This document shows positions 43,230 to 52,573 of a DNA stretch of 64,000 nucleotides, piece after piece. This DNA comes from Roseiarcus sp963823165 (GTDB lineage Bacteria; Pseudomonadota; Alphaproteobacteria; Rhizobiales; Beijerinckiaceae), in the NCBI GenBank assembly GCA_963823165.1, contig CAWGKV010000002.1:183035-247034 (forward strand), given 5' to 3'. A program made the translations under genes and the position numbers. How positions within the stretch are numbered: the first letter of the stretch is position 1; each line of letters opens with the position of its first letter. The notes beneath the pieces are model-generated. The model did no database searches and was not told the DNA's origin. It saw only the letters and a program-made list of their open reading frames with translations.

Positions 43230-44533
43230 CCGCCAAGACGACCGCCGCCGGGGTTCCGTACGACGCGCAGGGGAACATGAGCGACGCCGATCGGCGCAGC
43301 GCCGCCATGCGCGGCTTCATCCACGAGTTCGGCGCGGTCGCCGCCGCCTATCTCGAGTCCTGCGTGCGCTGCGGCATGTGCGCCAACGCCTGCCATTTCT
43401 ACGTTTCGACCGGCAATCCGGCCTATACGCCGATCAATAAGCTGAGGCCGTTCGAACAGGCCTATCATCGCCACGCCGGCCCGTTCGCGCCGATCTACCG
43501 GCTCTTCGGCGTCGCGCCGAAGGTGACGGTCGAGGAGCTCGAGGAATGGGAGCGCCTCGTCTACGACGCCTGCACTTTGTGCGGGCGCTGCACGCTCGCC
43601 TGCCCGATGGGCATCGACATCGCCGAGCTCATCAAGGAAGCGCGCCACGGCATGTTCGAGGCCGAACTCGTCCCCGACCGCCTGCAACTCATGGACCGGA
43701 CCGCCCGGGCCTGGACGAGCCCGGCGACCCCGGCCGAGGACTTCGCCGACATCATCAAGGAAGCCGGCGAGGAGCACGGCGTGACAATGAACGTCGACCT
43801 GGACAAGGCCGACTACCTGGTCACGGTCGCGCCGGCCGAACTCACCGACCACACCAAGGCGCTCGCCGACATCGCAAAAATCCTCAACAAGATCGGCGCG
43901 AGCTGGACCTATCACACGGAGGGGTTCGAGGCGTCCAACATCGGCTACATCAACGGCGACACCTACCTGCAGAAGACGATGACGCTTCGTCTGATCGCCA
44001 CCGCCAAGAAGATCGGCGCCCACACGCTGATCCTGCCCGAATGCGGCCACGCCTACGGCGCCGCGCGCTGGGAGGCGGCGCGCTGGTACGGCGGCAAGCT
44101 GCCGGCGCGCATCCTCCACATGACCGAGTTCTTGCAGGAGACGGTCGCATCGGGAAAGGTGAAGCTGAAGCCGATCGGCCAGACCGTTTCGTTCCACGAT
44201 CCCTGCCAGCTGGTGCGCCGCGGCGGCGTCACCGAGGCGCCGCGCGACGTTTTGAAGGCGCTGGGGACGGAGCTGAAAGAGCTCGAGAACCACGGAAACC
44301 TCGCCTGGTGCTGCGGCGGAGGCGGCGGCGTGGTCTCCAACGCCCGCGCCGACCCGATCCGCTTCAAGGCGTTCCAGCTGAAGCAGCAGGAGGTCGAGAA
44401 GGCCGGCGCCGAGCGCTTCGTCACCGCCTGCGGCCAGTGCCGCATCACACTGACCCAAGGCGCCAAGCACTTCAAATGGGACAAGAAGGTCGAGAGCCTG
44501 CTCGAGCTCGTCGCCGACAACCTCGCCGACTGA
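43226..44533 (+). CDS. isp2: Hydrogenase Isp2-type iron-sulfur protein (HdrD-like)
   Basis: A 435-residue cytoplasmic protein with two [4Fe-4S] motifs, CVRCGMCANAC (Cys46, 49, 52, 56) and CTLCGRCTLACPMGI. These are followed by two CCG-type heterodisulfide-reductase domains (ECGHAYGAARWE, and HDPCQLVRRGG with AWCCGGGGGV and TACGQCRI). The second domain has the full cysteine set for a non-cubane cluster. It resembles HdrD and DsrK. It accepts electrons from Isp1, possibly reducing a disulfide or passing them to quinone; the true acceptor is unknown for this family. Confidence 0.87.
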   Translation: MTAKTTAAGVPYDAQGNMSDADRRSAAMRGFIHEFGAVAAAYLESCVRCGMCANACHFYVSTGNPAYTPINKLRPFEQAYHRHAGPFAPIYRLFGVAPKVTVEELEEWERLVYDACTLCGRCTLACPMGIDIAELIKEARHGMFEAELVPDRLQLMDRTARAWTSPATPAEDFADIIKEAGEEHGVTMNVDLDKADYLVTVAPAELTDHTKALADIAKILNKIGASWTYHTEGFEASNIGYINGDTYLQKTMTLRLIATAKKIGAHTLILPECGHAYGAARWEAARWYGGKLPARILHMTEFLQETVASGKVKLKPIGQTVSFHDPCQLVRRGGVTEAPRDVLKALGTELKELENHGNLAWCCGGGGGVVSNARADPIRFKAFQLKQQEVEKAGAERFVTACGQCRITLTQGAKHFKWDKKVESLLELVADNLAD

Positions 44534-44546
44534 AAGGGACTGAGCC

Positions 44547-46292
<1,746 letters not shown>

Positions 46293-46345
46293 CCCCAGGG
46301 GCGCGATTGTCGGTCGCGTTTGGTGATCGAGGACGCTCCTGCGTC
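46293..46345. repeat. Possible degenerate copy of the GCGCGATC palindromic element, after the hydrogenase operon
   Basis: CCCCAGGGGCGCGATTGTCG then GTCGCG starts directly at the hynL stop. It keeps the GGCGCGAT...TCGCG outline of the elements at 24388 and 49482, followed by GATCGAGGACGCTCCTG. It could also serve as a hairpin at the operon end. The resemblance is partial. Confidence 0.3.
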
Positions 46346-46362
46346 GCCGAGCCGATCGCCGG

Positions 46363-47331
46363 TCAAGGCGCCCAATCCGGTCGGCCGACTGCGGCGAAGG
46401 CCAGTTGGGCATAGGAATCGGCGTTCCAGAACGCCTGGTCAGGACCGAGCAAACGAAACTTCGCGGGATCGCGTTTGAAATACGCCACGTCATCGATCTT
46501 GGGTTGGACCGGCCCCGCATAGTGCGCCAGCTCGTGTATAAAGACATATGCAAAAGCGTCGCCGGCCAGCGTATGCGCCTTTGGGCAGAGATAGACCGAA
46601 CCGGTGTCCAGACGGCGCTTGCCATTGCCGCAATAGCGAAGCGGGCTGGCGCGCAGATGCATTCCGCCAGCGTAGCTGAACATGTAGGAACCTGACGCGA
46701 CATTCGGCGGCTCGTCGACGGCCAGCACGACGCCCATCGGAACGTGGCCGATCACCGTCATCATCCTCTGGAACGTCTCACGAATCTTGCCCAGCCGCGC
46801 GGCCGGATCGCTCGTGAGCTTCAGGTGGAACTGGCGATCGACCTTTTCGTACGCCGCCTTAGTGAAACCCCCAATCGGATCGAGGCCGGCCAGGTAATCC
46901 CGAGCCAAGTCCACCAGCGCCAGCGTCGCTCCCAAAACCTCGATGATGCGGGCCCGGTATTGCTGCAGCAACGCCGGCGGATGGTCCGGGCCTGGCGGCC
47001 CCTGGCGCAGGCGGCGGATCGTATGGCCGTCGACGTCGACGATCCCGTCCTGCACCGCAAAACCCCATTTCTGTTGAAAGCGAAGAATCGCCGCCCGGGT
47101 CAGGGGTCCGCACTTGCCGTCCACGACCAGCGCCGGTTGAGGCCCGCCGAATTCGGGCGCAAACCGGTTCAGCGCCGCCTGGATCACCTTCACATCGTTG
47201 GGGGCGTTCTGACAGCGTGGAGGCGAGCCCGCGCCGACGGCCGCCCCTATTGGCGGCACAGCGTCGCCCAGCGTGACAATATGATGCACGCAGGTGATGT
47301 CCGGACCTATTGCGAAAAGTTCGGCGTTCAT
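46363..47331 (-). CDS. Peptidoglycan-binding protein with Asp-zincin (M35-like) metallopeptidase domain
   Basis: A 322-residue protein. Residues 45-115 are a PG_binding_1 domain (VKVIQAALNRF, then VDGKCGPLTRAAILRFQQKW). The C-terminal half has HELAH (His266, His270) followed 33 residues later by NADSYAQLAF, the HExxH plus Asp arrangement of deuterolysin/M35 Asp-zincins, so Asp305 is the probable third zinc ligand. There is no signal peptide at the N-terminus, although a peptidoglycan-binding protease would need export. The gene converges on the hydrogenase operon. A cell-wall-bound protease or an exported effector are both possible. Confidence 0.75.
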   Translation of the reverse strand: MNAELFAIGPDITCVHHIVTLGDAVPPIGAAVGAGSPPRCQNAPNDVKVIQAALNRFAPEFGGPQPALVVDGKCGPLTRAAILRFQQKWGFAVQDGIVDVDGHTIRRLRQGPPGPDHPPALLQQYRARIIEVLGATLALVDLARDYLAGLDPIGGFTKAAYEKVDRQFHLKLTSDPAARLGKIRETFQRMMTVIGHVPMGVVLAVDEPPNVASGSYMFSYAGGMHLRASPLRYCGNGKRRLDTGSVYLCPKAHTLAGDAFAYVFIHELAHYAGPVQPKIDDVAYFKRDPAKFRLLGPDQAFWNADSYAQLAFAAVGRPDWAP

Positions 47332-47612
47332 CGCTCGGGCGAATTGCTGAAGGTCGAATTCGGGCCGAAATAATATCCGTCATTAGGTCGCCCAGATCGA
47401 AAATCTGCGCCGATTTTTCTCTTACCGTCAAGCGGGGATTGGAAGTCTGGCGCAGGCAAGGTAGCGCCCTCCTGCTGGCGCAGTATTGCGCCAACTTCCG
47501 CTTCGGTCGCTTACGGCCGTCTAGCGACCGGCCCGATGAAGCGAACCCAGCCATCTTGGTGGTCCGCCGAGCTTGCGGGAAAGCACGCGCTCGAGGCCGA
47601 TCAAACGATCTC

Positions 47613-47641
47613 TTGACAAATGAGACGTTTGTACTTATTAT
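47613..47641 (+). promoter_or_regulatory. Near-consensus sigma70-type promoter with embedded dyad
   Basis: TTGACA (47613-47618), a 17-base spacer, then TATTAT (47636-47641): eleven of twelve consensus bases. ACAAA-N7-TTTGT (47616-47632) is an inverted repeat across the -35 and spacer, placed where a repressor would block polymerase. This is the strongest promoter-like sequence seen in the window. Confidence 0.7.
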
Positions 47642-47656
47642 GTTCTCTCAATCGCA

Positions 47657-47761
47657 ATGGAGAACGCCCTGTCCCCCCTCGAACCCGCCCCGACCCTGCG
47701 CGGAGATCGCTCGCTCGCGCGGTTCGCACCGAGCGAAGGACTGGCTCGATATGTTGATTGA
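47657..47761 (+). CDS. Possible 34-codon leader frame
   Basis: ATG 47657 lies about eight bases after the expected transcript start of the strong promoter, so it would be nearly leaderless. It encodes MENALSPLEPAPTLRGDRSL and then ARFAPSEGLARYVD before a TGA. The ending GLARYVD recalls the start of RpoH-type sigma factors, but the frame stops there and no downstream similarity is seen. It may be a leader peptide, a gene remnant, or chance. Confidence 0.25.
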   Translation: MENALSPLEPAPTLRGDRSLARFAPSEGLARYVD

Positions 47762-47874
47762 CGGCGCTGTGCCGCGCCAACGGCGCCCACGAAACATTCT
47801 GCTGCGATCAGTCGCTGCTAACCTAAGAGCTGATGCAAATCATTGAAAAGACGAGAATCGTGAACGGATCTGGT

Positions 47875-47979
47875 TTCCCCTGGCGTTCCTTTTGCTTCCC
47901 CTGACGTTCCTTTGGCTTCCCCGGGCGTTCGGTATCCTTCCCCGAGGGCCCGGCGGCCTTCCCGCTGCGTTCCAGGACG
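47875..47979. repeat. 21-bp tandem repeat, five units
   Basis: Units start at 47875, 47896, 47917, 47938 and 47959. The first two, TTCCCCTGGCGTTCCTTTTG+C and TTCCCCTGACGTTCCTTTGG+C, differ at two positions; later units drift but keep the TTCCC start. On the minus strand the units read as a seven-residue repeat (GEAKGTS/P), yet no start or ribosome site supports translation. Confidence 0.7.
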
Positions 47980-48091
47980 TCCCGCCAACTCGCCGACGCC
48001 GCCAAAGCCCATGGCCGATCAATTCGGGTTCCCGTTAATCGGGACCTGCTGTAGCGTCCTTCACCCCTGTTCCGCCCTATCGAGTCTTCCC

Positions 48092-49333
48092 ATGCCCAGC
48101 CCCGACCCCAAGATCAAGCGCGTTGTCCTCGCCTATTCGGGCGGGCTGGACACGTCCATCATTCTCAAGTGGCTGCAGACCGAGTACGGCGCGGAGGTCG
48201 TGACCTTTACCGCCGACCTCGGTCAGGGCGAGGAGCTCGAGCCGGCGCGCAAGAAGGCGGAGCTGCTCGGCGTCAAGCCGGAACACATTTTCATCGAGGA
48301 CCTGCGCGAGGAATTCGTGCGCGACTACGTGTTCCCGATGTTCCGCGCCAACGCCCAGTACGAGGGCCAGTATTTGCTCGGCACCTCGATCGCGCGGCCG
48401 CTCATCGCTAAGCGGCTCGTGGAAATCGCCCGCGAGGTCGGCGCCGACGCCATCGCCCACGGCGCAACCGGCAAGGGCAACGATCAGGTGCGGTTCGAGC
48501 TTTCGGCCTATGCGCTCGAGCCCGACGTCAGGATCATTGCGCCCTGGCGAGAATGGAGCTTCGCCTCGCGCACCGCGCTCATCGCCTTCGCCGAAAAACA
48601 CCAGATCCCGATCGCCAAGGACAAGCGCGGCGAGGCGCCGTTCTCGACCGACGCCAATCTTCTGCACGTCTCCTCCGAAGGCAAGGTGCTCGAGGACCCG
48701 GCCGAGGAGACGCCACATTACGTCTATTCGCGCACGGTCGACCCGGAATCGGCGCCTGACAAGCCGACCGTGATCGAAATCGCGTTCGAGAAGGGCGACC
48801 CGGTCGCGATCGACGGCGAGCGCATGAGCCCGGCGGCGCTGCTCGCCGCGCTCAACGCGTACGGCCACGACAACGGCGTCGGCCGGCTCGACCTGGTCGA
48901 GAACCGCTTCGTCGGCATGAAGTCGCGCGGCATGTACGAGACGCCCGGCGGCACGATCCTGCTCCCCGCGCATCGCGCCATCGAGTCGATCACGCTCGAC
49001 CGCGGCGCGGCGCATCTCAAGGACGAGCTGATGCCGAAATACGCCGAGCTCATCTACAACGGCTTCTGGTTCGCCCCCGAGCGGGAGCTCCTGCAGACCC
49101 TGATCGACAAGAGCCAGGAGCACGTTTCCGGCCGGGTGCGGCTGAAGCTCTACAAGGGCGGCGTCCATGTCGTCGGCCGCGACAGCCCGCATTCGCTGTA
49201 CGACCAGGACCTCGTCACCTTCGAGGAAGGCGCGGTCGCCTACGACCAGCACGACGCCGCCGGCTTCATCAAGCTCAATGCGCTCAGGCTCAGGACCTTG
49301 GCGATGCGGAAGAAGAGGGCGGCGGGACTCTGA
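48092..49333 (+). CDS. argG: Argininosuccinate synthase
   Basis: A 413-residue enzyme joining citrulline and aspartate with ATP in arginine synthesis. The ATP-pyrophosphatase P-loop is AYSGGLDTS (residues 14-22). AHGATGKGNDQVRFE, EAPFSTDANLLHVSSEGKVL and FVGMKSRGMYETPGGTIL are further family blocks. The start at ATG 48092 matches the family N-terminus; 60 open codons upstream are spacer. It is preceded by a long leader with a strong distant promoter. Confidence 0.95.
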   Translation: MPSPDPKIKRVVLAYSGGLDTSIILKWLQTEYGAEVVTFTADLGQGEELEPARKKAELLGVKPEHIFIEDLREEFVRDYVFPMFRANAQYEGQYLLGTSIARPLIAKRLVEIAREVGADAIAHGATGKGNDQVRFELSAYALEPDVRIIAPWREWSFASRTALIAFAEKHQIPIAKDKRGEAPFSTDANLLHVSSEGKVLEDPAEETPHYVYSRTVDPESAPDKPTVIEIAFEKGDPVAIDGERMSPAALLAALNAYGHDNGVGRLDLVENRFVGMKSRGMYETPGGTILLPAHRAIESITLDRGAAHLKDELMPKYAELIYNGFWFAPERELLQTLIDKSQEHVSGRVRLKLYKGGVHVVGRDSPHSLYDQDLVTFEEGAVAYDQHDAAGFIKLNALRLRTLAMRKKRAAGL

Positions 49334-49610
49334 GTGGCCTTCCCATCTTTCAAGACGACCCGCTATTTCGAGGAGCAGGTCTTACGCAAGCGACCGTACC
49401 TTCACTTGACCGATTGCGCCGATGTGGTCGGAAACCCGATCCGCCGGCAGACGCAGCACGATGGGCGTCATTCGGCATTGGGGCCGCGCCTCTGTAGGCG
49501 CGATCGATGATCGCGCTGCCGCGTTCGACGAGCGCGGCTACAAGCGCCGCAACGGAGAAACCATTCACAATGCGTTCTTCGATCGAGATTTTCGCGAGAA
49601 CGGACGATGA
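49334..49610 (+). pseudogene. Toxin-like gene (DUF4258-type partner of DUF2283) broken by a palindromic element and a frameshift
   Basis: From about 49345 the sequence encodes FKTTRYFEEQVLRKRPYLHL then DCADVVGNPIRR and QHDGR. It then loses frame at about T49468; one base less gives DGRIRHWG. The same frame continues through a palindromic element as RASVGAIDDRAAAFDERGYK and ends GETIHNAFFDRDFRENGR. Intact relatives have a strand such as LRVVTLEDGETIHNAFFDR at this place, so the element has replaced or split that strand. The last codons overlap the DUF2283 start in an ATGA, showing the two genes were an operon. Whether the remaining reading frame 49422-49610 is translated is unknown. The DUF4258 label is tentative. 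Confidence 0.6.
49482..49544. repeat. Palindromic element inside the toxin-like gene
   Basis: GGCCGCGCCTCTGTAGGCGC followed by GATCGATGATCGCG at the left and CGAGCGCGGCTACAAG at the right. The left part matches the 36-base units at 24388-24531 (GGCCGCGSCCCTGTAGACGC then GATCGCTGATCGCG) and the right part matches the CGCGGCTACAGG end of that array. This single copy shows the presumed basic unit of about 63 bases. Confidence 0.7.
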
Positions 49611-49822
49611 AACTGCACTATTACCCGAAAACTGACAGCCTCTACATCGAACTCAATTCCGCTCCGGGGGCTGAGACGCGGGAAGTCGCCGAGGGCGTCA
49701 ACGTCGACCTCGACGCCGCGGGCAATGTGGTCGGCTTCGATATCGACGGGGCCTCGCGTCGCCTCGATTTGACGACGCTGGAGACCGTCGCGCTGCCCGC
49801 GAGGTCGACGAGGGTGGCGTGA
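49607..49822 (+). CDS. DUF2283 family small protein
   Basis: A 71-residue protein beginning MKLHYYPKTDSLYIELNSAP, the DUF2283 pattern, with GVNVDLDAAGNVVGFDIDGA and a C-terminal helix/tail. DUF2283 proteins often follow a small gene of the DUF4258 type in an arrangement like a toxin-antitoxin pair, and here the upstream partner is broken. It starts inside the ATGA overlap with that partner. Confidence 0.85.
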   Translation: MKLHYYPKTDSLYIELNSAPGAETREVAEGVNVDLDAAGNVVGFDIDGASRRLDLTTLETVALPARSTRVA

Positions 49823-49907
49823 GCTGGACTCCCCGCCCCGCCAAGATGCGCCGCCGCGAAGCTCGCGCAGGCTTGATGTGCCGGCAGAGTGGCTTTCATA
49901 GCTATTC

Positions 49908-51549
49908 CTATCGCCTGGTTGCTTCGCTCCTGAGCTCGTCGACGAGGACCCGCACGTTTTCCGAATAATCGATCGGCGTTACGACGAGATGGACGCCGCC
50001 CGCGGCGAATGCGGCCTCGAGCGCAAGCGCCAGACCGTCGGCCTTGTCGACCCGACTGCCTTTCGCGCCGTAGGCCTCGGCATAGGCGACGAAATCGGGA
50101 TCGCCGAAGGTCAAGCCGAAATCCGGAAACCCGTCGACCGCCTGCTTCCACCGGATCATCCCGAAAGCCTTGTCCTGCAGGATCAGAACGACCAGGTTCA
50201 GGCGCAGCCGCACCGCGGTCTCCATCTCCTGCGAGTTCATCATGAAGCCGCCGTCGCCGCAGACCGCGAGCACGCGGCGCGCCGGATTGAGAACGGCGGC
50301 CATGATGGCTGACGGCAGACCGGCGCCCATGGTGGCGAGGGCGTTGTCCAGGAGCAGCGTGTTGGCGACCCGAGTCCGGTAGTTGCGCGCGAACCAGATC
50401 TTGTACATGCCGTTGTCCAGGCAGACGATCCCGTCTTCCGGCATCACGCTCCGCACGTCGTGGACGATCCGCTGCGGGGTCGGCGGAAAGCGGCTCTCCT
50501 CCGCCCGCTCGGCGATCCTGGCGAGGATGCCTTCGCGCAGGCCGAGGAGCGCGCCGGCGTTCGGCAGCTTGCCCTCGAGCCGGTCGGCCAACAGCTCGAG
50601 GCTGCGGCCGACTTCGCCGACGACCTCCGCCTGCGGGAAGAACACTTCCTCGACCGTGGCCGGAAGATAACCCACGTGCAGCACCGAAGGTCCTTTCGGA
50701 CCCATGAAGAACGGCGGCTTCTCCACCGTGTCGTGCCCGATCGAGATGATCAGGTCGGCGCGATCGATCGCGCGGTGGACATAGTCCCGCTCCGACAGCG
50801 CCGCCGTGCCCATGTAGAGGCCCGATCCGCCGGCGACGGCGCCCTTGCCCATCTGCGTGTTGAAGAACGGGATCTGCAGGCGCCGAACGAAGTCCGACAA
50901 GGCGTCGGCCAAGTGCGGACGGCTCGCCGCCGCCCCCAACATGACCAGAGGCCGCTCCGCACTCACGATGAGCGCCGCCGCCCGGTCAAGGGCCGCGGCG
51001 TCGGCCACGGGCAGGTCGATCGGATGCGGCGGCACAGGGCAGGAGATCGGGCCCGGCTTCGGCCGCGATGTCTTCGGGAAGCTCGAGATGGACGGGTCCG
51101 AGCCGTTCCTGCTGCGCCACGCGGAAGGCCTCCCGCACCGTCGACGGGATCGTCAGCGGACTCGTGATCTGGCGGGCCATCTTCGTCAGCGGAGTCATGG
51201 TCGCGACGATGTCCACCACCTGGAAGCGGGCCTGTTTGCGGCTGAGAACGCTCTTCTGACCGGTGATCATCACCATCGGCATGGCGCCCAGCAGCGCATA
51301 GGCGGCGCCGGTGGTCAGGTTCAAGGCGCCGGGACCGAGGGTCGCCAGGCAGACGCCCGGCTTGCCGGTCAGGCGCCCGTGCGTCGCGGCCATGAAAGCC
51401 GCGGCCTGCTCATGGCGCGTCAACACGAGCTCGATCGACGAGCGCCGCAGCGCCTCGACGAAGTCGAGGTTCTCCTCCCCGGGGACCCCGAAGACCTGCC
51501 GAACCCCCTCGTTCTCGAGCGCGGACACAAAGAGTTCGGCGCCATTCAT
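49908..51549 (-). pseudogene. Acetolactate-synthase-like TPP enzyme, frameshifted
   Basis: Two adjoining frames together give a full-length (about 547-residue) TPP enzyme. The first, from ATG 51549 behind GGAGGG, has FGVPGEENLDFVEAL, the catalytic Glu47 in LTRHEQAAAFMAATHGRLTG, and runs to LPEDIAAEAGPDLLP. There the frame is lost at about 51036. Removing one base gives VPPHPIDLPVADAAALDRAA and the frame continues to the TPP motif CGDGGFMMNSQEMETAVRL and the stop at 49908. So the gene is interrupted by one indel between its N-terminal and central domains, or this is a sequence error. Glu47 argues against glyoxylate carboligase. It lies next to a 3-hydroxyisobutyrate-dehydrogenase-like gene on the same strand. 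Confidence 0.8.
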
Positions 51550-51604
51550 CGTACCCTCCGGTGTAGGACTTCGCAGGGTCGCGTCGCCGTCGTGGTCCCC
51601 GATC

Positions 51605-52531
51605 TCAGCGAGCGTCGCCCAAGCCTGCGTCGACCGCCGCAAGCAGACCAAGCGCCGACCAGTCGAGGTTGCTCCAGCCCCGAGCCTCCATCGCGACGAG
51701 GCGATCGTGGACGAGGCTTGCGGCCGGCATCGGCACAGCCGAACGCTCCGCTTCCGCGAGCGCGAGGCGCATGTCCTTGACAGCGAGCGGAACCGCCATG
51801 CCTGGGGGACTGAAGCGACCCTCGATGATCTTGCCCCCGTAGGTCTTGTGGACTCGGGAATCGAACAGCGAATTCGTCAGCATGTCGAACGCCAGGTGGC
51901 CGTCGATCCCGCCCTTTTCCATCAGCGCCAGCACCTCGCCCATGCATTCGAGCGTGGTCGCGGTGAGGACGTTCGCGGCGAGCTTCGCGAGGTTCGCCAA
52001 TCCGGCGTCTTCGCCGATTACGAACAGGCGCTGACCGAGCCGCTCGAGCAGCGGGCGGACCTTTTCCAAGGCCGCGCGCGGGCCGGCGGCGAGTATGAAC
52101 AGCTTCCGCTCCCGGGCAAAATCCGGATTTCCGAGCACGGCCGCGGCGATATAATCCTGTCGATGGCGCGCATGCTCCTCGGCGACCCGGCGGGACATGG
52201 CGGGACTGACCGTGCTCGTCGAAATGTGGACCGCGCCCGGGGCGAGGGCGCTCGCCAACCCCTGACGCCCGAGCGCCACGGCCGCCAGCGCGTCGTCGTC
52301 GGGGAGGGACGTCACGACAATGTCGCAGTCGCGAAGCTCGGCCAGCCCCGCGACGGCGCGGGCGCCTGTCAGAGCCGCCGCCCGTTCGGAGTCGCGGTCA
52401 TAGACCAGCACCTGATAGCCGTCTTCGGCAAGATTGACGGCAAAGGCATGTCCCATTTGGCCGAGCCCGACGACGCCGATGCGTTTGCCGGCGAGTGCGT
52501 CAGGCCTGGGGCCGGGCAGGTTATCAATCAT
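51605..52531 (-). CDS. 3-hydroxyisobutyrate dehydrogenase-family NAD(P)-dependent oxidoreductase
   Basis: A 308-residue beta-hydroxyacid dehydrogenase. The Rossmann motif is RIGVVGLGQMGHAFAVNL, the substrate-binding strand is HISTSTVSPAMSRRVAEEH, and the catalytic lysine is in LANLAKLAANVLTATTLECM. GRFSPPGMAVPLAVKDMRLA matches the C-terminal helical domain. The start at ATG 52531 is favoured by an upstream GGAGG over ATG 52549. It shares strand with the broken synthase-like gene. Possible substrates include 3-hydroxyisobutyrate and tartronate semialdehyde. Confidence 0.82.
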   Translation of the reverse strand: MIDNLPGPRPDALAGKRIGVVGLGQMGHAFAVNLAEDGYQVLVYDRDSERAAALTGARAVAGLAELRDCDIVVTSLPDDDALAAVALGRQGLASALAPGAVHISTSTVSPAMSRRVAEEHARHRQDYIAAAVLGNPDFARERKLFILAAGPRAALEKVRPLLERLGQRLFVIGEDAGLANLAKLAANVLTATTLECMGEVLALMEKGGIDGHLAFDMLTNSLFDSRVHKTYGGKIIEGRFSPPGMAVPLAVKDMRLALAEAERSAVPMPAASLVHDRLVAMEARGWSNLDWSALGLLAAVDAGLGDAR

Positions 52532-52573
52532 GAGATTCGTCGCCTCCATGTTGGAGCCACTGCGTCCAATCCC

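Larger units (their letters stand above)
47332..48091. other. Long spacer upstream of argG
   Basis: About 760 bases. It contains a near-consensus promoter (47613-47641), a 34-codon frame right after it, a five-unit 21-base tandem repeat (47875-47979), and a near-palindrome GGTTCCCG-TTAA-TCGGGACC at about 48028-48047. The rest has open frames without recognisable products. The whole may be a long leader for argG, which has only a weak ribosome site of its own. Confidence 0.45.

Noticed and set aside
47818..48012. A minus-strand 64-codon protein with seven-residue repeats
   Set aside because: All three minus frames are open there because of the 21-base DNA repeat; no ribosome site or family match.
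49908..51549. Glyoxylate carboligase paired with tartronate semialdehyde reductase
   Set aside because: The TPP enzyme has the catalytic glutamate (Glu47) that glyoxylate carboligase lacks, so an acetolactate-synthase-like enzyme fits better.
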